64,000 bases of DNA from Planococcus shenhongbingii (GCF_030413635.1 NZ_CP129235.1:496001-560000), one strand, 5' to 3'; positions 27,728-36,781 are shown, numbered from the stretch's first letter. The notes: a model not told the origin generated them from the sequence alone. Translations and numbers: made by a program.

Positions 27728-27753
27728 GTTTAAGAACCGCTTTATGGTGGTAT
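27728..27753 (+). promoter_or_regulatory. Internal sigma-B promoter before rsbV
   Basis: GTTTAA (27728-27733), 14 nt, TGGTAT (27748-27753), in the 93-bp gap between rsbU and rsbV, exactly where B. subtilis has its autoregulatory sigma-B promoter. It would boost rsbV-rsbW-sigB-rsbX under stress. Confidence 0.75.
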
Positions 27754-27814
27754 TTAAACTTACGATGGCTTTTTTAAGTTAAACCGAATTAAAGAAAAAC
27801 GGGGTGTCAAATAG

Positions 27815-28144
27815 ATGAATATTCAAGTGGAACTAGAAGAAACGGACAATAAGTTAAAAGGCTTTATACGCGGGGAAATAGACGCGCATACAGCACCGGT
27901 TCTTCGGGAAAAATTAGAAGCATTTCAGAATCAACAAGGCATCAACGCAGAATTGGATCTTTCTGACGTTAACTATATGGATAGTACAGGATTGGGAGTT
28001 TTTGTGGCATTCTATAAATCAGTAAATGCCAAAGGCGGCCATGTAAAGCTGACAGGGCTCTCGTCTCGTTTAAAACGATTATTCGACATAACTGGTTTGG
28101 GCGAAATTATGGACATCGAATCAGTTGGAAAAGGTGGTAATTGA
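27815..28144 (+). CDS. rsbV: Anti-anti-sigma factor RsbV
   Basis: A 109-residue STAS-domain protein. The phosphorylated residue is Ser57 in NYMDSTGLGVF (Ser56 in B. subtilis). When dephosphorylated by RsbU it binds RsbW and frees sigma-B. It is the first gene after the internal sigma-B promoter; GGGGTG lies upstream. Confidence 0.97.
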   Translation: MNIQVELEETDNKLKGFIRGEIDAHTAPVLREKLEAFQNQQGINAELDLSDVNYMDSTGLGVFVAFYKSVNAKGGHVKLTGLSSRLKRLFDITGLGEIMDIESVGKGGN

Positions 28145-28145
28145 T

Positions 28146-28616
28146 ATGCGTCCTTTCGATTATGTTGAAATGAGGGTACCTGCTAAATCACAATATGTAG
28201 GAGTTGCGCGCTTGACGATCTCTGGTTTGGCGAGCCGTATAGGTTTTACATTTGATGATATCGAAGATTTGAAAATCGCTTCAAGTGAAGCAGTAACAAA
28301 TGCTGTTCAGCATGCTTATTCAGAAGGCGAAGAAGGCGAAGTTGTCATTGGATGTGCCCTATATGGAGACAAAATTGAGATAATGGTTGCCGATCACGGG
28401 CAAAGCTTTGATTTTGAGGAAACAAAAGCGAAGGTAGGTCCTTATCATGACCAGGAAGAAGGCGCTTTTCTTCGTGAAGGAGGTCTTGGCCTGTACTTAA
28501 TCGAAACCTTAATGGATGAAGTAAAAGTCCATCATCAGGAAGGCGTTACAGTCTTCATGACAAAGTATGTTGGAGGAGAGCAGGTGGAAGAGGATGTCGA
28601 AACGATCTCATCCTAA
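28146..28616 (+). CDS. rsbW: Anti-sigma factor and kinase RsbW
   Basis: A 156-residue GHKL kinase. N-box: IASSEAVTNAVQHAY. G1: VADHGQSFDFEE. G2: EGGLGLYLIETLMDEV. It binds sigma-B and phosphorylates RsbV. The ATG at 28146 has AAAGGTGG inside the end of rsbV; the stop-to-start gap is 1 bp. Its 3' end overlaps sigB by 23 bp, which keeps anti-sigma and sigma production coupled. Confidence 0.97.
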   Translation: MRPFDYVEMRVPAKSQYVGVARLTISGLASRIGFTFDDIEDLKIASSEAVTNAVQHAYSEGEEGEVVIGCALYGDKIEIMVADHGQSFDFEETKAKVGPYHDQEEGAFLREGGLGLYLIETLMDEVKVHHQEGVTVFMTKYVGGEQVEEDVETISS

Positions 28617-29376
28617 TCAGCCAACTAAAGAGCAGGTGCTTGAGTGGATCGAGGCTTACCAGAAAAACGAAGATGAAGAAGCCCAAACAATGCTAGTGAT
28701 GAATTACAAACGGCTTGTCGAATCTATTGCACGTAAATATTCGAATGGTAAATCTTACCATGAAGATATTGCGCAAGTGGGCATGCTAGGGCTTCTTGGA
28801 GCTATTCGGCGTTATGATCCCTCTTTCGGCAGAAGTTTTGAAGCATTTGCGGTACCCACCATTATTGGAGAAATTAAACGTTTTCTTCGGGATAAAACAT
28901 GGGCAATCCATGTTCCTCGCCGAATCAAAGAATTGGGACCACGAATTAAATCAACCGTTGAAGTGTTAACACGTGAACTGCAACGTTCGCCACAAGTCTG
29001 GGAAATCGCTGAGTATCTGGATGTTGATGAAGACGACGTACTAGAAGCAATGGAAATGGGCAAAAGTTATCAAGCTTTATCCATGGACCATTCACTGGAA
29101 GCCGATTCTGACGGCAGTACAGTGACTTTATTTGACGTTGTAGGCCAAGAAGACGATGGATACGAAAAAGCGGATCAGCGCATGCTTGTAGCGAATGCGA
29201 TGAATGTGCTTTCTGAACGGGAAAAGCAGATCATTCAGTATACCTACATAGAGCAGCTGAGCCAAAAAGAAACCGGGGACAAACTCGGAATTTCTCAAAT
29301 GCACGTCTCCCGCTTGCAGCGCAAAGCAATCAAGAAACTTCAAGAAGCTATTTTGGCAGCTGGCGGAGTGTCGTAG
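28594..29376 (+). CDS. sigB: RNA polymerase sigma factor SigB
   Basis: A 260-residue group 3 sigma factor. Region 2: YHEDIAQVGMLGLLGAIRRYDPSFGRSFEAFAVPTIIGEIKRFLRD, here quoted only by its ends (YHEDIAQVGMLG and IGEIKRFLRDKTW). Region 3 and region 4 follow (LSEREKQIIQYTYIEQLSQ, then GISQMHVSRLQRKAIKKL). It directs the general stress regulon. The start at 28594 is chosen from the family N-terminus and GGTGGAAGAGG upstream. Four sites of sigma-B type are visible in this window. Confidence 0.97.
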   Translation: MSKRSHPNQPTKEQVLEWIEAYQKNEDEEAQTMLVMNYKRLVESIARKYSNGKSYHEDIAQVGMLGLLGAIRRYDPSFGRSFEAFAVPTIIGEIKRFLRDKTWAIHVPRRIKELGPRIKSTVEVLTRELQRSPQVWEIAEYLDVDEDDVLEAMEMGKSYQALSMDHSLEADSDGSTVTLFDVVGQEDDGYEKADQRMLVANAMNVLSEREKQIIQYTYIEQLSQKETGDKLGISQMHVSRLQRKAIKKLQEAILAAGGVS

Positions 29377-29975
29377 TGAAAAAAATACAGCATAGTTTTG
29401 TTGATGCTTTTATTTTCAATGAAGCAAAAAAAGGAAATTATGAATCTGGCGATAGTTACCATACCGTATTGACAGATGATTATTTCATTTGCTCCATAGC
29501 CGATGGTCTGGGCAATGGTCCTGTGGCGCGGGAATCTTCACAGGTCATTCCTCAAATTCTGGAAGAATATCACCATGAAACAATTGATGAACTGATGAAG
29601 CGGTTCAATGATTTAATGGTCCAAAAACGCGGAGCAGCTGTAGCTATTTTTAAAGTGGATTTTAAGAAAAAAACACTCGAATACAGCTGCGTTGGAAACA
29701 TCCGGTTCTATTTATACCGGAAAGGAACAGACGAAATGATTTATCCATTGCCTGTAATGGGCTATTTATCTGGACGTCCGCAAAAACTGCGAACTCAACT
29801 TTACACTTATGTGGAAGATGATTTGTTCCTGATCCATTCAGATGGAGTGGAACTGCGAAATCCGAAAGTAATGATGCGCCAAGCTGGAATTCCCGAACGT
29901 TTATATTATGATATTTTGCGTTCGATTCAAACCGGAGATGACGCAACGTTTATAGCTGGAAGCCTGCTCAAATGA
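29376..29975 (+). CDS. rsbX: Phosphoserine phosphatase RsbX
   Basis: A 199-residue PP2C-type phosphatase. Metal-binding motifs are IADGLGNGPVARESS and IHSDGVE; the C-terminus retains TGDDATFIAGS. It resets the stressosome by dephosphorylating RsbS and RsbR. The GTG start overlaps the last base of the sigB stop codon. It is the last gene of the operon, before a terminator. Confidence 0.94.
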   Translation: MKKIQHSFVDAFIFNEAKKGNYESGDSYHTVLTDDYFICSIADGLGNGPVARESSQVIPQILEEYHHETIDELMKRFNDLMVQKRGAAVAIFKVDFKKKTLEYSCVGNIRFYLYRKGTDEMIYPLPVMGYLSGRPQKLRTQLYTYVEDDLFLIHSDGVELRNPKVMMRQAGIPERLYYDILRSIQTGDDATFIAGSLLK

Positions 29976-29992
29976 GTCGGCTTCTTTTTTTT
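29959..29992 (+). terminator. Terminator of the sigB operon
   Basis: GAAGCC-T-GCTCA / TGAGT-C-GGCTTC followed by TTTTTTTT, overlapping the rsbX stop. Confidence 0.9.
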
Positions 29993-30080
29993 GTCTTCTT
30001 TTATCGTTAAAAGCCTTTCATAAATCCGATAAAATTTACTTAAAATTCTGACAAAATAGAGTGTTTTTACTTCTATATAT

Positions 30081-30094
30081 TGAAAGCGCTTTCT
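30081..30094 (+). promoter_or_regulatory. Catabolite-responsive element (cre)
   Basis: TGAAAGCGCTTTCT fits the CcpA consensus TGWAANCGNTNWCA except for the last base, and its centre GAAAGCGCTTTC is a perfect palindrome. It lies 151 bp before the first gene of the SDR-MFS cluster, just after a TATATAT-type -10 candidate, a position that would repress during growth on good sugars. Confidence 0.7.
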
Positions 30095-30245
30095 CATAAA
30101 CTTCTATATATCAACGAATCTCGGATATGGCCGACGCAACATGGCTCATTGTCCGCAGGCGCTTGCAACTGCAAAAAAACTTTAGGGAAATGGAGAGGGC
30201 AATGGGCGAGTTGGAGACGGGAAAACGCTGTAAAGGAGGGCGGGA

Positions 30246-31010
30246 ATGGGACGATTAGAAGGAAAAATTGCCATTATAACAGGAGCTGGAAATGGCCAAG
30301 GCCAGTATGAAGCGGAATTATTCGCTAAAGAAGGAGCGAAAGTGGTCGTGACAGATATCGACTACGAAGCAGCCCAGCTCACCGCATCGGCGATTAAACA
30401 AGAAAATGGCCAGGCGTTTGCCCTGCAGCACAACATAGCCAGTGAAGAAAATTGGAAGAGTGTCATTTCAAAAACTCTTGAAGAGTATGGCCGAATTGAT
30501 ATTTTGGTGAACAATGCCGGCATTCACGCTGAGACAAAAATGGCCGATATTTCATTGGGTGAGTGGAACAGTATGCTCAACGTCAACCTTACCGGAACGT
30601 TTTTAGGGATTCAAGAAGTTATTTCCCCTATGAAAGAAAACGGAGGAGGTTCTATTGTCAATATTGCTTCTATTGCAGCATTAAGAGGAGGGAGTTTTGC
30701 CCACTACAGTGCAGCGAAAGGAGGGATTCGCTCTTTAGGCAGGACGGCGGCCATTGAATATGCGGAAGACAAAATTAGAGTCAATACCGTATTTCCTGGG
30801 TTGATTGCCACGGATTTAGTGAAAGAAGCGCTAGAAAACGAACATACCCGCAAAAACCTGTTTGATCAATTGCCGATGAAACGGATTGGGGAAATTGAAG
30901 ATGTGGCATATGGAGTGTTGTATTTAGCGTCTGATGAGTCGGGATTTGTCACGGGATCGGAACTTGTTATTGACGGTGGCACAATGGCCGGCGCGAAACT
31001 AATCGAATAA
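30246..31010 (+). CDS. Short-chain dehydrogenase/reductase (cluster gene 1)
   Basis: A 254-residue classical SDR. Cofactor motif TGAGNGQGQ is an unusual form of TGxxxGxG, with Gln where Ile usually stands. The Asp after the second strand (VVVTDID) favours NAD over NADP. NNAG, NIASIAALRG with catalytic Ser and YSAAK (Tyr-Lys pair) are intact, and the C-terminus has FVTGSELVIDGGTMAG. AAAGGAGGGCGGG precedes the ATG. It heads a four-gene co-directional cluster (SDR, MFS, SDR, SDR) behind a cre site. A catabolic alcohol or sugar dehydrogenase is likely; the substrate is unknown. Confidence 0.87.
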   Translation: MGRLEGKIAIITGAGNGQGQYEAELFAKEGAKVVVTDIDYEAAQLTASAIKQENGQAFALQHNIASEENWKSVISKTLEEYGRIDILVNNAGIHAETKMADISLGEWNSMLNVNLTGTFLGIQEVISPMKENGGGSIVNIASIAALRGGSFAHYSAAKGGIRSLGRTAAIEYAEDKIRVNTVFPGLIATDLVKEALENEHTRKNLFDQLPMKRIGEIEDVAYGVLYLASDESGFVTGSELVIDGGTMAGAKLIE

Positions 31011-31029
31011 TCGAGGAGGATTGATGGAG

Positions 31030-32280
31030 ATGGGTTTATTAAAAAAAGGGATTAAGTACGAAACAAAACTGGTTATGCTCTTTTTCGTAGCTTGGGGCTT
31101 TTTGTATTTGGATAGACAAGCCATATCGATGTTAATGCCAATGATCATTGAAGATATTGCACTCAATAATACTAAAATTGGTCAAATCAATATGTGGCAA
31201 ACAATTGGTTTCGCTATTTCTGCACCGATTTTTGCCGTACTTTCAGACCGGTTGGGGCATAAGAAGCAAATCTTGTTTTGGGCCACACTTGTCACTTCAA
31301 TTCTTGCCCTGATTACCATGTTCGCAGGTTCTTTCAACTATTTGCTGATCGTACGGACTTTGCTTGGGGCAAGTGAAGGGATTATCCTTCCAATCTCGAT
31401 CTCGATGTTGGCTGCAGTTTCACGTCCGACTACTCTTGGCAGAAATATGGGGCTCGTCTATGCAGGGGCAGCGGTGATCGGTGTCGCTATTGGGCCGGTT
31501 GTCGTTACGCAATTAGGTGAACTGTTTGACTGGCGCTATGCATTCTTATTTGTCAGCGTGCCTAGTTTTATCGCTGCCTTATTAATGCTGAAAGTCGTCA
31601 AAGAAGTTGAGGTTTCTCCAAATGCTGTTGCAGGAACAAGCGCAGTAACAGTCAGCACCATTTTAAGCGGCTTGAAAAACAGAAATATCCTGATCTGTAC
31701 ACTCATCAGTGTTTTCTGCATGGGTGCCATGTGGACATTCAACTCGTTCCTGCCGCTTTACTTGACTCAAATCAGCATGTTATCCATTACGCAAATGGGA
31801 ATTGTCTTCTCATTATTCGGTTTGCTGACAATCATGTGGCAAATTTTCATCCCTTATTCTTCCGACAAAATCGGCAGAAAACCGGCAATGACAGGATACT
31901 TGGCAATGGCGATGGTCACGCCGCTCGTACTTTTCCTTTTCCCGAATTCAGCTGCAAGCTTAGTGATTTTGGTGCTGTTTGGTGGAATTATCCTGGCAAT
32001 GAATACCATCTACCAAAGCATCATTCCGGTAGAAAGCGTTTCTCCTCTGGTCATGGCTTCTGCTAATGCGCTCATTATGGGGGTCGGGGAATTGATTGGT
32101 GCTTTCTCGATTGGATTCTCAGGAGTCTTAGCAGATGCGTATAGCCTGACAGCAGTTATGCTCGTCGTTCCGATTTCTTACTTTATCGCTTTCCTGATTT
32201 CTTTCGGCTTGATCGAAACCTTAAGAACGAAATCAGTTGCTAAAGAACAAGCTTTGGTAAAAGCAACTCCAGAAGCGTAA
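31030..32280 (+). CDS. MFS transporter, organic-acid/anion symporter type
   Basis: A 416-residue carrier with 12 predicted helices. Motif A reads VLSDRLGHKKQ; a DR pair in YLDRQAISMLMP (helix 1) is typical of the anion:cation symporter/ACS and hexuronate (ExuT) group. The start at 31030 is preferred because GAGGAGGA ends 9 nt before it; ATG at 31024 would be too close. It follows the first SDR by 19 bp and a terminator follows it. It probably imports the compound oxidised by the neighbouring dehydrogenases. Confidence 0.85.
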   Translation: MGLLKKGIKYETKLVMLFFVAWGFLYLDRQAISMLMPMIIEDIALNNTKIGQINMWQTIGFAISAPIFAVLSDRLGHKKQILFWATLVTSILALITMFAGSFNYLLIVRTLLGASEGIILPISISMLAAVSRPTTLGRNMGLVYAGAAVIGVAIGPVVVTQLGELFDWRYAFLFVSVPSFIAALLMLKVVKEVEVSPNAVAGTSAVTVSTILSGLKNRNILICTLISVFCMGAMWTFNSFLPLYLTQISMLSITQMGIVFSLFGLLTIMWQIFIPYSSDKIGRKPAMTGYLAMAMVTPLVLFLFPNSAASLVILVLFGGIILAMNTIYQSIIPVESVSPLVMASANALIMGVGELIGAFSIGFSGVLADAYSLTAVMLVVPISYFIAFLISFGLIETLRTKSVAKEQALVKATPEA

Positions 32281-32293
32281 GTTTCTCAAATTG

Positions 32294-32333
32294 AAAAGAG
32301 ATTGCTGATTCTCCAATGGCAATCTCTTTTTTT
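32294..32333 (+). terminator. Terminator between the MFS and second SDR gene
   Basis: AAAAGAGATTGC / GCAATCTCTTTT followed by TTT. It would limit read-through to the two downstream SDR genes. Confidence 0.85.
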
Positions 32334-32357
32334 ACAGTACAGAAAGAGGTGGATGCA

Positions 32358-33098
32358 TTGAAGCGTTTAAAAGATAAAACGGCAATTGTTACAGGGAGCA
32401 CATCCGGGATAGGGGAAGCGACAGCCAGGCTGTTTGCGGAAGAAGGCGCCAAAGTGATAATTGCGGGGCGCAGACGGGAAAAAGGAGAACAAATAGCAGT
32501 CGAAATCCGGAAAGACGGCGGGGAAGCCATCTTTATCCAAGCAGACATGACGCAAGAGGAAGACATCCAAAAGCTTGTTAATTCTTCTATTGAGGCTTTT
32601 GGAAAAATAGACATCCTCGTGAATAACGCAGGCCGGATCATCGAAAAGCCTTTTATTGAACTGACGCGTGAAGACTGGGATCAATTTGTCGCACTTGATG
32701 CATTTTCTTATTTTAGAATGATGCAGCTTGTGCTGCCCCATATGGAGAGGCAAGGGTCCGGGAATATTGTCAACGTGACTTCGCTTGCAGCAATCAGCGT
32801 CATGCCGACGCACGCTTTATACAGCTTTGTTAAAGCAGGGATTACGCATATGTCAAAAGTGGTGGCAGCAGAATACGCGGATAAAGGAATTCGCGTGAAC
32901 TGTTTGTTGCCTGGAGTGGTCTACACAGAAATGATTGCAGATAACCCGAATACGCCGCATATGGAAAAAATCATTCCGATGGGCCGGATGTCGACTTCAG
33001 AAGAACAAGCGAAATCGATTTTGTTTTTAGCATCTGAAGATTCTTCCTATATGACGGGCACTTCGATGGTGGCAGATGGAGGCATCCGCGGAATTTAA
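32358..33098 (+). CDS. Short-chain dehydrogenase/reductase (cluster gene 2)
   Basis: A 246-residue classical SDR of the FabG/glucose-dehydrogenase type. TGSTSGIG at the N-terminus, IIAGRRREKG after strand 2 (Arg residues suggest NADP), NNAG, VTSLAAISVMPT with catalytic Ser, then YSFVK as the Tyr-Lys pair. TTG at 32358 is taken as start with AGAGGTGG upstream; the open frame extends over the preceding terminator and is not credible there. It lies 21 bp before the third SDR. Confidence 0.85.
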   Translation: MKRLKDKTAIVTGSTSGIGEATARLFAEEGAKVIIAGRRREKGEQIAVEIRKDGGEAIFIQADMTQEEDIQKLVNSSIEAFGKIDILVNNAGRIIEKPFIELTREDWDQFVALDAFSYFRMMQLVLPHMERQGSGNIVNVTSLAAISVMPTHALYSFVKAGITHMSKVVAAEYADKGIRVNCLLPGVVYTEMIADNPNTPHMEKIIPMGRMSTSEEQAKSILFLASEDSSYMTGTSMVADGGIRGI

Positions 33099-33119
33099 TT
33101 AACTAAGGGGGACAAAGGG

Positions 33120-33950
33120 ATGTTTTTAAAAGATCAAGTAGCGTTAATCACCGGTGGAGCAAAAGGGATGGGAGAAGCGACGGCCAAACTATTTGCGAAA
33201 GAAGGCGCAAAAATTGTCATTGCAGATTTGGATATTGATTCAGCAAAAAAAGTAGCGGCAACCATCAATCATTCCGGCGGCACAGCCCGCACCTACAACA
33301 AAGTCGACGTGACCGACAAAAACACGATTAAGCAAACGATTGAAGCGGCGATTGAGGAATTCGGCAAGATCGATATTCTCGTCAATTGTGCAGGCGGTAC
33401 GATTGGCGGCGGCAACGGCAATACGGAAAACTTGGATATGGAAGACTGGGAAAAAACAATGCAGCTGAATTTGAACGGTACGCTTTATCCGATTCTTGAA
33501 GTATTGCCTTATATGAAGAAACAAGGGTTTGGACGGATTGTTAATTTTTCATCGATGGGTGCCTTCGATGCCTATACAGTCGTTCTTCACTATCACGCTG
33601 CCAAAGGAGCGGTGGAAAGTTTAACGCATAACTTGGCATTTGAACTAGCTCCGGCCGGAATAAATGTAAATGTCATTTCGCCTGGCCCTATTATGACGCC
33701 GTTTTGGGAAGAACTTCTTCCGGCGGGAGATGCCAGAGACCGGTTTTTCCGAGATTTATCGGCAAAAGAAGTACCGATGAAACGGATGGGAACCGCTGAA
33801 GATATCGCCGGTGTCTGCTTGTTTTTATCCTCCAGCCTCTCGAACTTCGTCACTGGCCAGAAAATTTATGTGGGAGGCGGAATGGGCAATATTCTGTCCC
33901 ATAACTCGACCTTCCTGATGACCGGTGAGAATTTAATCGTAAATAAATAA
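33120..33950 (+). CDS. Short-chain dehydrogenase/reductase (cluster gene 3)
   Basis: A 276-residue SDR. TGGAKGMG cofactor loop, IADLD after strand 2 (NAD preferred), NCAGG, NFSSMGAFD with catalytic Ser and YHAAK as the Tyr-Lys pair. It is about 25 residues longer than typical because of an insertion (GGTIGGGNGNTENLD) after NCAG and an extended C-terminal tail after VGGGMG. Starts with ATG, GGGGGAC upstream, 21 bp after the second SDR. Function within the pathway is unknown. Confidence 0.85.
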   Translation: MFLKDQVALITGGAKGMGEATAKLFAKEGAKIVIADLDIDSAKKVAATINHSGGTARTYNKVDVTDKNTIKQTIEAAIEEFGKIDILVNCAGGTIGGGNGNTENLDMEDWEKTMQLNLNGTLYPILEVLPYMKKQGFGRIVNFSSMGAFDAYTVVLHYHAAKGAVESLTHNLAFELAPAGINVNVISPGPIMTPFWEELLPAGDARDRFFRDLSAKEVPMKRMGTAEDIAGVCLFLSSSLSNFVTGQKIYVGGGMGNILSHNSTFLMTGENLIVNK

Positions 33951-33972
33951 CTGGGAATGCTTAAAGTGAATG

Positions 33973-34014
33973 AAGCAGGAGGGAGCCAGCTCAAATAAGT
34001 TGGCTTCTTTTTTC
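33973..34014 (+). terminator. Terminator of the SDR cluster
   Basis: GAAGCAGGAGGGAGCCA region with AGCCA / TGGCT closing a loop, followed by TCTTTTTTC. Confidence 0.7.
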
Positions 34015-34052
34015 TGTGTTAAAATAAAGAGGAAACGAAGGGAAGTGTCATT

Positions 34053-36218
34053 ATGGAAATGCAGCAAATTCATGCGTTGATCGCCAAAGAAACGGGTGTA
34101 AGGCCGAATCAGGTTGGTCAAGTTATCGCTTTAATCGAGGATGGCAATACGGTTCCATTTATTGCGCGTTACCGGAAAGAAGCCACGGGGTCGCTCGATG
34201 AAGTACAGATAAAAGCCATCGATGACCGCTATACATATATCCAGAATTTAGAGCAGCGGAAAATAGAAGTGATCCGTTCCATTACGGAACAAGAAAAAAT
34301 GACCGAAGAGCTGGAAAAGGAAATTATGGGCGCTACGGTTTTGCAGCGTGTAGAGGACTTATACCGTCCTTATAAACAAAAACGCCGGACCAAAGCGACG
34401 ATTGCCAAAGAAAAAGGACTGCAGCCGCTTGCCGATTGGCTGATGGAATTCCACAAAGAAAACCCGCTGGCAAAAGCGGAAGCGTTTATCAATGAAGAAG
34501 CCGGGATCCCGACAGCGGAAGAAGCGATCCAAGGCGCGCAGGATATCCTCGCTGAATTATTTGCAGATGATCCGGATATCCGGGAAAAGGTTCGTTACAT
34601 GACCCGTAAAAACGGCGCCATCGCCACCGCCGCCAAAAAGAACCACGAAGACGAAAAACAAGTCTTTGAAATGTATTACGAATACGAAGAGGCAATCCAG
34701 AAAATTGTGCCTCACCGAATTTTAGCGATTAACCGCGGAGAGAAAGAAGACGTCTTGAAAGTGTCGATCAATCCGCCAATTGACCGCATTTTAACTTTGA
34801 TGAAAAACAAATGGGTCAAAGCAACTTCAGAAACGGGCGAGATTGTAGCGGCTGCTATTGAAGACAGTTATAAACGACTGATCCAGCCGTCAGTCGAGCG
34901 TGAAATTAGAACAGAGCTGAGCGAAAAAGGGGAAACACAAGCCATTCACATTTTCTCGGAGAACTTGCGCAACCTGTTATTGCAGCCGCCGATGAAAAAC
35001 AAAATGGTGCTGGGTGTAGACCCGGCATACCGCACCGGCTGCAAACTGGCAGTGATCAATGAAACCGGAAAATTGTTGGAAGTAGCTGTTATTTATCCGC
35101 ATGCTCCTAAAAACGATCAAGCCGGAGCAAAAAAAGTGATGAAGCAGCTCGTTGCGAAATACTCGATTGAAATCATGGCCATTGGAAACGGGACGGCTTC
35201 CAGAGAAACCGAGCAGTTTGTTGCCGACTTCATTTCTGAAAGCGATCAGGACATTTCCTATGTCATCGTCAATGAAGCGGGAGCGAGTGTATATTCCGCA
35301 TCTGACATTGCCCGTGCGGAATTCCCAGACCTGCAAGTGGAAGAGCGGAGTGCCGCTTCGATTGCGAGACGCCTGCAAGACCCTTTATCGGAATTAGTGA
35401 AAATTGATCCGAAAGCTGTGGGGGTAGGACAGTACCAGCATGACGTGTCACAGAAAAAATTAGCGGACCAGCTAACGTTTGTTGTTGAAACGGCAGTTAA
35501 CCAAGTTGGAGTTAACGTGAACTCGGCATCTGCTTCTTTATTGCAGTATGTGGCAGGATTAAGCAAGACAGTAGCAGAAAATGTCATCAAAGTGCGCGAT
35601 GAGAACGGGCGGTTTACTTCCCGGGCGCAGCTGAAAAAAATTCCGCGGCTTGGCGCAAAAACCTATGAACAAGCTATTGGGTTCCTGCGGATTCCAGAAG
35701 GCAAAAACCCGCTGGATGCAACCGGCATCCATCCGGAAAGCTATGCTGTCGCAGAAAAGCTATTGAATTTGGTCGGAGCGGATAAAAAAGACGTCGGCAA
35801 ACCCGGAGTGGCGGAGAAACTGGAAGCTCTTTCGCTTTCAGAGTTGAGTGGACAATGGGATGTCGGTGAAGTGACGCTGAAAGATATTGTCGATGCGCTG
35901 AAAAAGCCGAACCGTGATCCGCGTGATGAATTCCCGCAGCCGTTATTGAAGAATGACATTTTGAAGATGGAAGACTTGATGCCGGGCATGGAAATGCAAG
36001 GGACGGTCCGTAATGTCGTAGACTTTGGGGCATTTGTGGACATTGGCGTGAAGCAAGACGGGCTCGTCCATATCTCGAAATTGAAAAAAGGCTTTGTGAA
36101 ACATCCACTGGAAGTTGTAGCGGTCGGAGACATCGTTACCGCGTGGGTGGAAAAAGTCGAGAAAGACAAAGGGCGCATTGCATTAACCATGCTGCCGCCA
36201 AAAGAACAAATCGAATAG
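34053..36218 (+). CDS. tex: Tex-family transcription accessory / RNA-binding protein
   Basis: A 721-residue Tex (YdcI/YhgF) protein. Domains in order: helical N-terminal Tex-N, YqgF-like RNase H fold (VLGVDPAYRTGCKLAVI), helix-hairpin-helix pair (QYVAGLSKTVAENVIKVRDENGRF and PRLGAKTYEQAIGFLR) and a C-terminal S1 domain (GMEMQGTVRNVVDFGAFVDIGVKQDGLVH, partial quote). It binds nucleic acids and RNA polymerase and influences transcription and translation. Its place between rsbX and sprT matches B. subtilis ydcI-ydcK, with the SDR cluster inserted between. Confidence 0.95.
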   Translation: MEMQQIHALIAKETGVRPNQVGQVIALIEDGNTVPFIARYRKEATGSLDEVQIKAIDDRYTYIQNLEQRKIEVIRSITEQEKMTEELEKEIMGATVLQRVEDLYRPYKQKRRTKATIAKEKGLQPLADWLMEFHKENPLAKAEAFINEEAGIPTAEEAIQGAQDILAELFADDPDIREKVRYMTRKNGAIATAAKKNHEDEKQVFEMYYEYEEAIQKIVPHRILAINRGEKEDVLKVSINPPIDRILTLMKNKWVKATSETGEIVAAAIEDSYKRLIQPSVEREIRTELSEKGETQAIHIFSENLRNLLLQPPMKNKMVLGVDPAYRTGCKLAVINETGKLLEVAVIYPHAPKNDQAGAKKVMKQLVAKYSIEIMAIGNGTASRETEQFVADFISESDQDISYVIVNEAGASVYSASDIARAEFPDLQVEERSAASIARRLQDPLSELVKIDPKAVGVGQYQHDVSQKKLADQLTFVVETAVNQVGVNVNSASASLLQYVAGLSKTVAENVIKVRDENGRFTSRAQLKKIPRLGAKTYEQAIGFLRIPEGKNPLDATGIHPESYAVAEKLLNLVGADKKDVGKPGVAEKLEALSLSELSGQWDVGEVTLKDIVDALKKPNRDPRDEFPQPLLKNDILKMEDLMPGMEMQGTVRNVVDFGAFVDIGVKQDGLVHISKLKKGFVKHPLEVVAVGDIVTAWVEKVEKDKGRIALTMLPPKEQIE

Positions 36219-36241
36219 GGTTAAGAAATGCCCATGCACAG

Positions 36242-36278
36242 ACAGCCGCTTCTTGTTAAAATAGAAGCGGCTGTTTTT
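36242..36278 (+). terminator. Terminator after tex
   Basis: ACAGCCGCTTCT / AGAAGCGGCTGT followed by TTTT. Confidence 0.9.
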
Positions 36279-36306
36279 AATTGAGAAAAGAAATAGGTGA
36301 GTGACG

Positions 36307-36759
36307 ATGACCAATAAAGAACTGACAGAACTGATAAAAGAAATCTCCCATTCAGTATTCCATAAACCGTTTCGCCATGAAGGGATTTTCAATGCGCGTT
36401 TACGAACGACAGGCGGGAGATATCTGTTGCGGTCGCACAACATTGAAATCAACCCTAAGTCATATGAAAAATTCGGTTTCTCAGAACTTGAGGGAATCAT
36501 TAAACATGAATTATGCCATTACCATTTACATATAGAAGGAAAAGGCTATAAACACCGGGATGCCGATTTCAGAATGCTGCTGAAAGAAACCGGTTCTCCG
36601 CGCTTCTGTTCTTCAGTAGAGCCAAGATCAGAAAGAAAGCCGGCTAAACGCTATGTTTACGAATGTGTGGCATGCAATGCGAATTACATGCGGAAGATCC
36701 GAATGAATGTGGAAAGATATCGCTGTGGACGGTGTTCCGGAAAGCTTTCTCTGAAATAA
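36307..36759 (+). CDS. SprT-family zinc metalloprotease-like protein
   Basis: A 150-residue SprT/YdcK protein. The zinc protease motif HELCHYHLH (HExxH-type) lies near residues 62-70, and a C-terminal zinc ribbon reads YECVACNANYM then YRCGRCSGKL (two CxxC pairs). The family resembles the protease domain of eukaryotic Spartan, which clears DNA-protein crosslinks; the bacterial role is not proved. ATG at 36307 has AGGTGA 7 nt upstream, better than the GTG at 36301. Confidence 0.92.
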   Translation: MTNKELTELIKEISHSVFHKPFRHEGIFNARLRTTGGRYLLRSHNIEINPKSYEKFGFSELEGIIKHELCHYHLHIEGKGYKHRDADFRMLLKETGSPRFCSSVEPRSERKPAKRYVYECVACNANYMRKIRMNVERYRCGRCSGKLSLK

Positions 36760-36781
36760 TAAAAAGAAATGCAAATAAGTG

